DNA of 36,733 nt from positions 1 to 36,733 of the IMG/VR virus record IMGVR_UViG_3300020195_000088; one strand, given 5' to 3'. The notes under the pieces are model-generated. The model saw only the letters and a list, made by a program, of their open reading frames with translations. It did no database searches and was not told the origin of the DNA. Position numbers and translations under genes: made by a program. Origin of the DNA: a virus. Below are positions 1 to 5,159 of the stretch, piece by piece (the first letter of the stretch is position 1; the number at the start of each line of letters is the position of its first letter).

Positions 1-1
1 A

Positions 2-127
2 AATGGAGCAGTGGCCTGGTCCACTGAAATCGCAAAGGTGGCCAGCCAGTGTTCTCTTGTACGACTTCCGTACGCAGTTTCTGAAACCAGCGGAATGGAT
101 CTTCGCGACTTTTTTGGAGGCAGGTAG
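2..127 (+). pseudogene. C-terminal end of a Toprim-type primase frame, cut by a stop
   Basis: The frame starting at base 2 is open from the window edge to a TAG at 125-127. Its 41 residues end in VRLPYAV, then MDLRDFFGGR. In phage/plasmid primases the Toprim domain ends in an 'LP...GKDLRD' stretch and runs straight on into 'T-ADLL-LAD' and the D5 helicase part. Here the continuation (TYADLLRLAD) exists, but it lies in another frame about 260 nt downstream, at 387 onward. The gene therefore looks like one primase-helicase interrupted at this point, not an unrelated upstream gene. Upstream sequence is outside the window, so I cannot say whether the N-terminal primase domain is intact. The match to the Toprim end comes from motif memory, without alignment. 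Confidence 0.5.
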
Positions 128-386
128 ATGGGGTTCACTATACAGATGTCAGATGAACTGGGGTGCAACCGAATCCTAGCAGGGTATGGCGATGCGTGCC
201 TCGATCAAGATGACCAAGGTTTAAGTGGCGATTCCGACCGGAACCACACCAGTCGTTGCAGCACGAAAAGGCGGCCTTGATTGTGTTTTTGACGCCTAAA
301 CACAATCAGATGGCCCAATGCAACCTGTCAGCGGTTTCGGCATCCAAAATTATGGAAGATCTCGATCGATGATTGCATTCGTGCGA
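125..386 (+). other. Intervening segment splitting the primase reading frame; possible intron or insertion
   Basis: This segment separates the primase frame ending in FFGGR (to 124) from its apparent continuation TYADLL (from 387). All three forward frames carry stops soon after 124 (TAG 125, TGA 154, TAG 177), so simple read-through fails. A single-base error cannot explain it, because about 260 nt of unrelated sequence intervenes. The segment holds a long nested stem at 250-327. It also holds a 50-codon ORF at 128-280 that starts 7 nt after GGAGG (116-120) and resembles nothing I know. A self-splicing intron fits the size and position. A junction of 125/382 would give a group I-like U at the 5' exon end and G at the intron end, but I could not build a P3-P7 core. 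A small insertion or split gene remains possible. Confidence 0.4.
250..327 (+). other. Nested RNA-like stem inside the intervening segment
   Basis: Four nested helices can be drawn: CAG 250-252 with CTG 325-327; GTTGCA 255-260 with TGCAAC 319-324; GGCC 273-276 with GGCC 312-315; and a perfect 10-bp helix GATTGTGTTT 279-288 with AAACACAATC 298-307 closing a 9-nt loop. No T run follows, so it is not a simple terminator. The ATG at 318 lies in the second helix. The nesting suggests a folded RNA domain. The RNA class is not recognised. Confidence 0.5.
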
Positions 387-1919
387 ACATACGCGGACCT
401 GCTTCGGTTGGCCGATAAGGCGATGGTCGTTCCCAAAGACCCGAACGCGATCCTGCGACCAGCCGCCCTCGAAAGTGACGATGATCCACATCGTCTAGCC
501 AGGATCAACCTGGCCCGTTATGCAACGCTCGAGGAAGGTGGCAGCCTGCGATACTGGCGCGACGAATGGTACACCTGGAAGCTGAGCCGCGGCTGTTACC
601 GGAAGATCGGGATCGAGGAGCTGCGAGCGAAGGTCAGCCAGTCAATCAAAGCCGAGTTCGATCGCATCAATATCGAGCAGCAGGAGAATCCAAAGGGCGA
701 CGAAGTGCCGCGAGCCCAAAAGGTAACCAAGGCCCTAGTCACGAACGTGGTCGACGCAATGAAGAGCATAACCATTATCCCCTCGTCAGTTGAGCAAATG
801 TCGTGGCTCAGCGGCGGCCTTCGTGAGCGTCTCAATTATGTGGCCATGCGAAATGGCATCCTCAATCTCGATCGCTTGATCAACGATGACGACGCCGATT
901 TTGACGATGTCATGCTGCCACACTCGCCTGATTGGTTCTCGACCGTGCGGCTGCCCTACGACTTTGACCCAGAGGCCGTCTGTCCTCGCTGGGATGCGTT
1001 CTTGGAAAAGAACCTTCAAATGGACCCCGAGCGGATCAAGCGACTCCAGGAGTGGGCTGGCTATCTGCTGCTGCCCGATACGACACAGCAGATGTTCCTG
1101 GCTCTGGAAGGCGAAGGGGCCAACGGCAAGTCGGTCTACATTGCCGCCATGACGGCCATGGTAGGCATTGAGAATTGCTCGAGCATTTCCGTGGAGTTGC
1201 TGGGCGACAAGTTCTCACGCACTCAAACGATCGGCAAGCTGGTCAATATCTGCCCGGATGCTGGAGAGATCGACAAGACCCGTGAGGGTGATTTCAAGTC
1301 GTTCGTCTCTGGCGACGTGATGTTCTTTGACCGCAAAAACCTATCGGGCCTGATCTGCACACCGACGGCCAGGATGATGATGGCCTTCAATACCAGGCCA
1401 CGATGGGCCGACAAATCGAACGGAATCTGGCGCCGCATTCTGAACGTTCCGTTCAAGTTTATCATCCCCGAGGCAGAGCGAGTTAAGGGCATGGATCAGT
1501 ACAAATGGTGGAACGAAAGCGGCGAGCTTCCGGGCATTCTTCTGTGGGCTATCGGTGGCCTATTTCGGCTTCGCAAGCAGGGGCGATTTACTGACTCTGA
1601 AGTGGGTGACCGAGCCAGGGAAGAATGGCGTACCGAGGACAATCCAGCACGTGATTTCATTGGCGAGAACCTCGAACCGCACCACAATTCGGTGCTCAAG
1701 TCATCGGCGCTTTACAAGTTCTACAAAACATGGGCTGACTTGAACGGCTACCGGCCACTAGGCGCGGGCGCCTTCGGGCGAGAGCTCAGCAGGCTGTTCA
1801 CGGACTGCAACCGAGTGCAGAGAGGCGTCCGGGGTGATCGCTATTGGTGTTACGAGGGTATCCGTTTCACCCAAGACGAGATCTGTGGAGTGCGGACAGC
1901 GGAGAGTGAAGTGTACTAA
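318..1919 (+). CDS. D5/P4-family phage primase-helicase, helicase part
   Basis: This is a superfamily 3 helicase of the D5/P4 phage-plasmid primase type, which would unwind DNA at the phage replication fork. The N-terminal part (about residues 40-160) resembles the D5_N region, including DDPHRLAR. Walker A is GEGANGKS, with Lys at residue 271. An acidic Walker B-like PDAGEID lies near residue 315. The sensor/arginine-finger stretch FNTRPRWADKSNGIWRR is typical of the family. At 533 aa it has the helicase but lacks the Toprim or prim-pol domain expected upstream, and that domain seems to end at base 124. ATG 318 is the longest start. ATG 369 has GGAAGA at 354-359 and may be the true start if this part is made alone. 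If the RNA is spliced, neither start is used. Helicase family call is firm; the start is not. Confidence 0.85.
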   Translation: MQPVSGFGIQNYGRSRSMIAFVRTYADLLRLADKAMVVPKDPNAILRPAALESDDDPHRLARINLARYATLEEGGSLRYWRDEWYTWKLSRGCYRKIGIEELRAKVSQSIKAEFDRINIEQQENPKGDEVPRAQKVTKALVTNVVDAMKSITIIPSSVEQMSWLSGGLRERLNYVAMRNGILNLDRLINDDDADFDDVMLPHSPDWFSTVRLPYDFDPEAVCPRWDAFLEKNLQMDPERIKRLQEWAGYLLLPDTTQQMFLALEGEGANGKSVYIAAMTAMVGIENCSSISVELLGDKFSRTQTIGKLVNICPDAGEIDKTREGDFKSFVSGDVMFFDRKNLSGLICTPTARMMMAFNTRPRWADKSNGIWRRILNVPFKFIIPEAERVKGMDQYKWWNESGELPGILLWAIGGLFRLRKQGRFTDSEVGDRAREEWRTEDNPARDFIGENLEPHHNSVLKSSALYKFYKTWADLNGYRPLGAGAFGRELSRLFTDCNRVQRGVRGDRYWCYEGIRFTQDEICGVRTAESEVY

Positions 1920-1925
1920 GTCCTT

Positions 1926-2158
1926 TGGTGCACAGGCTGTGCACCAGTGAGTACACAAGACGTGACACCAGACTAAACCATTGATACGAAACGAGTTCAC
2001 CATGTACACCAGTTATTTCCCTAAACTACTAATCGAAATTAATAAGAGAGGAGAAGAAAGAGAGCGCAAAGATTGGCCTCGCGTGCGCGCCCGCGTACGC
2101 GTACGCGCGCAGGGGCTGAAATGGGAAACCACCGGTGTACTGGTGTACGTGGTGCACC
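1926..2158 (+). repeat. Iteron-like GTRCACCAG repeats flanking an AT-rich stretch
   Basis: Directly after the helicase gene a short motif recurs in both orientations. Direct copies are GTGCACCAG 1939-1947, GACACCAG 1964-1971 and GTACACCAG 2004-2012. Inverted copies are TGGTGCAC 1926-1933, CCGGTGTAC 2132-2140, CTGGTGTAC 2140-2148 and GGTGCAC 2151-2157. The first pair forms a perfect hairpin, TGGTGCACA 1926-1934 with TGTGCACCA 1938-1946. Between the two clusters lies an A/purine-rich stretch (about 2023-2066). Repeats plus an AT-rich tract next to a replication helicase fit a replication origin or an operator cluster. The function is inferred. Confidence 0.5.
2092..2107. repeat. 16-bp perfect palindrome CGCGTACGCGTACGCG
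   Basis: A perfect 16-bp palindrome of alternating purine and pyrimidine, inside a longer CG/TA-alternating tract (about 2080-2110). It lies between the AT-rich stretch and the second repeat cluster. It could extrude as a cruciform, adopt Z-form DNA, or bind a dimeric protein. No function is shown by sequence alone. Confidence 0.6.
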
Positions 2159-2321
2159 GACCCATTTAACCAAGCTTGCCCAGACTACCATAAGGACTTA
2201 CGTCTTATCGGGAGGCTTTTTCCGTTTTTGGGTCCTTCCCCCCCTGGTGGGGCAGAAACGTACGCCACCCCCATCATCCGCGACCTCTGCATAGTCCGTC
2301 CATCCTGGATTTTTCACCCTC
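2159..2321. other. Rest of the 402-nt gap after the helicase; no gene seen
   Basis: There is no credible coding region in this part of the gap. It contains a C- and G-run tract near 2240-2255 and a T-rich stretch near 2217-2230. No convincing promoter or hairpin terminator is visible. Confidence 0.4.
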
Positions 2322-2831
2322 ATGAGCAACCCTATCGTGGCCCTAAAATCGAAGGCGATGTCGGCGGCGAAAAACGTCGACCGAACGTCGCCGCGTGAGC
2401 GCCACGGTGCCGCTCAAAATTCGCCCCTGGAGCCTGCACCATGCGGGGGATGCGGCTCGCCTGATTTTTGGATCGACGTCTACCGCGGAGTGCACTGCCG
2501 CGGCTGCGATCCGCCGTCGGCCCCTTCGCTGGTCGCGCGCATCGTCCGCGTGGTCGGCGAGCCGGGCCAGTTCGCCTGGTGGTCGACCGACGAAGCCGGG
2601 CCGCGCGGCGCGAGGGACGAGCTCGACGGCGACGATCACGGCGACGATGAGCTACAATCGTTCGACCTGGCCGGCGATCGGCTGGTGCGAGCCGTGGCCG
2701 CGCGATCGCGCGTCGATCCCGCGCGGGTGCGATCACCAGGTGGCCGATACTCGCCGCCGCCGATCCATGGCCCGGTGGGCGACATGACGCTCGACGAGTG
2801 GTTCGAAAGTTTGCCGCTGCCGGACGCGTGA
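2322..2831 (+). CDS. Hypothetical protein with one zinc-ribbon-like motif
   Basis: A 169-aa protein, not assigned to a family. Residues about 42-62 carry CGGCGSPDFW then HCRGC, a four-cysteine arrangement that fits a zinc ribbon. The middle is acidic (DELDGDDHGDDE) and the C-terminus reads TLDEWFESLPLP. In planctomycete phages and plasmids, small zinc-ribbon proteins often sit beside D5 primases; that is context only. ATG 2322 is the first start in the frame, and no clear Shine-Dalgarno precedes it. The coding direction is supported by high third-position GC and by the zinc motif. Longer frames on the opposite strand look like GC-driven shadows. Confidence 0.55.
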   Translation: MSNPIVALKSKAMSAAKNVDRTSPRERHGAAQNSPLEPAPCGGCGSPDFWIDVYRGVHCRGCDPPSAPSLVARIVRVVGEPGQFAWWSTDEAGPRGARDELDGDDHGDDELQSFDLAGDRLVRAVAARSRVDPARVRSPGGRYSPPPIHGPVGDMTLDEWFESLPLPDA

Positions 2832-2932
2832 CCGATGCCAGCAGGCTTGACGCGCTGTCGCGAGTTGGTACAGTTTTCGTTGCTTTCTTGGCCGGGATGG
2901 CCGCGAGAAAATGCAGGAGGGATTCGCAAACG

Positions 2933-3130
2933 ATGCTTAGACGCCAAGGATTGAAATGTGGGCAAGCCATCGTCTATCGTGGAGTCACGTTCCGCCCAGA
3001 TCGCGATGTTACGATTGCCATCGAGTCTCACGAATATGTGCCGTGGTTCGAGCCATACCCGGATCGCGGAATTGTTGTTTTAAGTCTTCGCAAAATTGAT
3101 AAAATAAACGAGCCGCGCACGGAGTTGTGA
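2933..3130 (+). CDS. Small hypothetical protein
   Basis: A 65-aa protein beginning MLRRQGLKCGQA and ending NEPRTEL; no family is recognised. The frame is open from 2798, but that longer start would overlap the previous gene by 34 nt and has no ribosome site. ATG 2933 follows AGGAGGG (about 2914-2920), so I chose it. Base composition is more AT-rich than the neighbours, as in the HNH gene that follows, which hints at recent acquisition of 2900-3740. Function unknown. Confidence 0.45.
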   Translation: MLRRQGLKCGQAIVYRGVTFRPDRDVTIAIESHEYVPWFEPYPDRGIVVLSLRKIDKINEPRTEL

Positions 3131-3141
3131 TCCGCGCACGG
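3113..3141. repeat. Direct repeat CCGCGCACGG, 19 bp apart
   Basis: The 10-mer CCGCGCACGG occurs at 3113-3122 and again at 3132-3141, across the stop codon of the preceding small gene. The two copies can also fold as CGGA 3120-3123 with TCCG 3131-3134 around a 7-nt loop, with an outer GCCG/CGGC pair. It may be a protein-binding site or a weak transcript-end structure. No T run follows. Confidence 0.5.
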
Positions 3142-3180
3142 CCCTAACCATTCCGCCAACCTACATGCGAGGTTCACGTC

Positions 3181-3738
3181 ATGGCTGCTCAACAGTCTAC
3201 GCGCCGAGGTCCGAAGGTAATAGATCTCACCGGGCACATTTACGGTCGATGGACCGTTATCGAATTTGCTGGGTTGGATGGATCGGGAATTCGTCAATGG
3301 AAGTGCCTTTGCCAGGGCTGCCAGCGGATATTCATTCGGACTGGCAATTCACTCAGGACAGGACATTCAACGAAATGCGCCGAATGCTCCAGGGTTGAGG
3401 CTGGCTTTGATGGCATAAGTCACGGTCATTCTCCGAGGTCTGGAATGAGTGTTGAGTATCGCACGTGGAAAGGCATGCGAAATCGTTGCAGTAAGCCAAA
3501 CCCTTGGAATTATCGCTACTACGGCGGCCGCGGCATTCAAGTTTGCGAGCGTTGGCTTCACTCGTTCGCGAATTTCTTAGCCGACATGGGGCCAAAACCG
3601 AGTCCGCAACACTCAATTGACCGCATTGACAACGATGGCAATTACGAGCCCGGCAACTGTCGTTGGGCGACCAGGATTGAGCAGGCGAACAACAAGCGAC
3701 GAGCCGCCACTAGCCAGAAACAGCTTGACGCCGACTGA
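3181..3738 (+). CDS. HNH/AP2-type free-standing homing endonuclease
   Basis: A 185-aa protein of the phage AP2-HNH endonuclease type. The N-terminal part (about residues 15-75) has the 'G..YGRWTVIE...W.C.C..C' pattern of the AP2-like DNA-binding/zinc region. The C-terminal part carries the family signature: YYGGRGIQVCERW, then SIDRIDNDGNYEPGNCRWAT, which ends in the asparagine and arginine/tryptophan residues of the HNH core. Such enzymes nick or cut DNA and spread themselves or a nearby intron to empty alleles. ATG 3181 follows GAGG at 3169-3172. The gene is free-standing and ends before the 3811 terminator. It could act in trans on the interrupted primase site upstream, but that link is speculation. 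Confidence 0.75.
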   Translation: MAAQQSTRRGPKVIDLTGHIYGRWTVIEFAGLDGSGIRQWKCLCQGCQRIFIRTGNSLRTGHSTKCAECSRVEAGFDGISHGHSPRSGMSVEYRTWKGMRNRCSKPNPWNYRYYGGRGIQVCERWLHSFANFLADMGPKPSPQHSIDRIDNDGNYEPGNCRWATRIEQANNKRRAATSQKQLDAD

Positions 3739-3810
3739 TTCAACTTCGTAGACTTACTGGCGACGCAGCAAAACTTATCGTGGCCTGAAAACCACACCAG
3801 TACCCGAAAG

Positions 3811-3877
3811 CCGGGCATTGTCTGCATCGAGCCCCTGAAAAGGCCCGATGCGAGCGATGTCCGGTTTTTTTGTTTTT
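3811..3877 (+). terminator. Strong extended intrinsic terminator
   Basis: CCGGGCAT 3811-3818 pairs with ATGTCCGG 3857-3864 (one G-U pair). After a 5x5 internal loop, GCATCG 3824-3829 pairs with CGATGC 3846-3851, and GCC/GGC closes an 8-nt loop. Seven Ts (3865-3871) and five more (3873-3877) follow. It separates the replication/HNH block from the accessory genes. The reading frame start at 3848 lies inside this hairpin, so that start is unlikely. Confidence 0.85.
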
Positions 3878-3889
3878 GGTACCAAGCCC

Positions 3890-4150
3890 ATGGCCGCGTA
3901 CGTCCAAGTGCCGATCGTCGTGGATGCCGTGCAATTCCTGCGCGACGACCAGCCTTGGCCCGAGGAAGTGCGGCCATGGAGCGAGAGTGCGCAGCCGCTG
4001 TCGGGCTGTGACGCCTGGATACGCACCGCCATGGGCGCGCTGTGTATCAACTCGACCGATTGGGTGTTGCGATGGCCCGACGGCGCGGCGACCGTGTGCA
4101 AGCACGATGTGTTTAGCAGGCTCTATCGACCCCACACAGAGAGGCGATGA
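3890..4150 (+). CDS. Small PGDYG-like phage protein
   Basis: An 86-aa protein. The layout QVPIVVDAVQF near the start, then WIRTAMGALCINSTDWVLRWPDG and CKHDVFSRLYRP, matches the common small phage protein of the form 'KKPVVVEAVQ...TLEGTM.V.PGDYII.G..GE.YPCKPDIF...Y'. Here the PGDYII part reads NSTDWVL. The role of the family is unknown, although it is frequent in phage accessory regions. I took ATG 3890 because the longer start (3848) lies in the terminator hairpin. No strong Shine-Dalgarno is visible. The stop overlaps the next start (ATGA at 4147), so the two are probably coupled. Confidence 0.6.
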   Translation: MAAYVQVPIVVDAVQFLRDDQPWPEEVRPWSESAQPLSGCDAWIRTAMGALCINSTDWVLRWPDGAATVCKHDVFSRLYRPHTERR

Positions 4151-4842
4151 TGGGCTTCGAAGCGGTGACCTACGATGACGTTCGCGAGCTAATTCGCTCG
4201 GGCGATCTCGTCGTGTTCAACCGCGATGGCCTGATCTCTATGATGGGCCGCCGCGGCGGCTCTCACGCGGCCACGGCCGTTTGGCGGCACGCCGATCAGA
4301 ACTCACTCGGCCTGGCCGAAACCCGCGAAGGCGTGGGCGGCCGCGTGGTATCGCTCAAGCACCAGGTGAAGCTCTACCCGGGCTGCATCGACGTTTACAC
4401 GCCGACCGACGAGTGCCCCGACGAACTGCGCGAGCGGGCCGCCACGATCGCCTACAACTGGTCGGGCCGCAGCTACGGCTACAAGCGATTCGGCGCGATG
4501 TCCGTGGTCGAATCGCCGCTTGCGTTCTCGATCGCGCGCTGGTTCGGCTACGACCCCGACTTCGAAGACCTGATCCCCAGTCCCTGGGACGAGCTGAAGG
4601 TTTGCAGCCAGCAGCATGCCTGGGCCTACCGCTGGGCGAAGCTAGAGCTGGCCGGGCTGCTCAAGGTGCTCGACGCGAAGCGGATTGATCAACTCGACGT
4701 CTCGGAGTTGCTGCGCTGGCGGGCCTGTCTGGCCCAAGGCTGGGACCCGTGCCGCGGCCTGGGCGATCGCTGGGTCACGCCGGCCGATCTGTCGCGCAGT
4801 TTTGCCTATCGCCCGCTCGCGAAAGGACTGGTGATTGCATGA
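4147..4842 (+). CDS. Permuted NlpC/P60-like (YiiX-type) hydrolase
   Basis: A 231-aa protein with the order of motifs seen in circularly permuted papain-fold NlpC/P60 enzymes. GD occurs at residues 19-20 (SGDLVVFNRDG), His at 40 in SHAATAVWR, and a late Cys at 153 in KVCSQQHAW. In that family the histidine precedes the cysteine and the pair forms the catalytic dyad. Members cut peptide, amide or thioester bonds. In a phage this would most simply be a peptidoglycan or lipid hydrolase. No signal peptide is seen, so export would need a holin or another route. ATG 4147 overlaps the previous stop. The gene overlaps the next one by ATGA at 4839. Confidence 0.6.
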   Translation: MMGFEAVTYDDVRELIRSGDLVVFNRDGLISMMGRRGGSHAATAVWRHADQNSLGLAETREGVGGRVVSLKHQVKLYPGCIDVYTPTDECPDELRERAATIAYNWSGRSYGYKRFGAMSVVESPLAFSIARWFGYDPDFEDLIPSPWDELKVCSQQHAWAYRWAKLELAGLLKVLDAKRIDQLDVSELLRWRACLAQGWDPCRGLGDRWVTPADLSRSFAYRPLAKGLVIA

Positions 4843-5159
4843 AGTTCCTCACCCGCGCGCTACTGGTGCTGGGCCTGGCATGCTGGACCGTGGTTGGCAT
4901 GGCGCTGCTGGTGCGCGACCCGGTCGATTGGGCGCTGGATCGCACCGCCACTGCCATGGACTACCGCCGCTTTCATCACGAATTCGCCCGCGGCGACGAG
5001 GACGGATTCGACGCGGTCGTTAATTACATCGGCCGCGATCTGCTATTCGCCAAAGCGTGCCTGCCGCAAATCGATCGCTACCAGGTCGTGGTGTTCGTGC
5101 GTCGCGATCCACTGCCACCGCCCCCAAAAGCTCCCATGCTCGCGAGGCACTTCGAATGA
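4839..5159 (+). CDS. Small membrane-anchored hypothetical protein
   Basis: A 106-aa protein with an N-terminal hydrophobic segment (about residues 5-25, RALLVLGLACWTVVGMALLV) after MKFLT, so it is probably an inner-membrane anchor or uncleaved signal. The rest is soluble and ends in a proline-rich DPLPPPPKAP stretch. No family is recognised. ATG 4839 overlaps the stop of the hydrolase gene (ATGA), and its own stop overlaps the next start (ATGA at 5156), giving a coupled three-gene unit. It may partner the hydrolase upstream or the large exported fusion downstream, for example as a spanin-like or anchor component. That is inference. Confidence 0.6.
   Translation: MKFLTRALLVLGLACWTVVGMALLVRDPVDWALDRTATAMDYRRFHHEFARGDEDGFDAVVNYIGRDLLFAKACLPQIDRYQVVVFVRRDPLPPPPKAPMLARHFE

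Noticed and set aside
128-280. 50-codon ORF after GGAGG
   Set aside because: It lies in the intervening segment, resembles no family, and its ribosome site is part of the upstream primase frame.
126-381. Group I intron with 5' exon end T125 and intron end G381
   Set aside because: The terminal U/G rule can be met, but I found no P1 guide pairing and no P3/P7 core; a CGAC/GUCG candidate for P7 leaves only 13 nt between strands. Kept only as one option for the segment.
3112-3142. tRNA-like anticodon stem-loop at the direct repeat
   Set aside because: Only one 4-bp stem with a 7-nt loop is present, with no acceptor or T arm.
3848-3889. Upstream start for the PGDYG-like gene
   Set aside because: It lies inside the 3811-3877 terminator hairpin.
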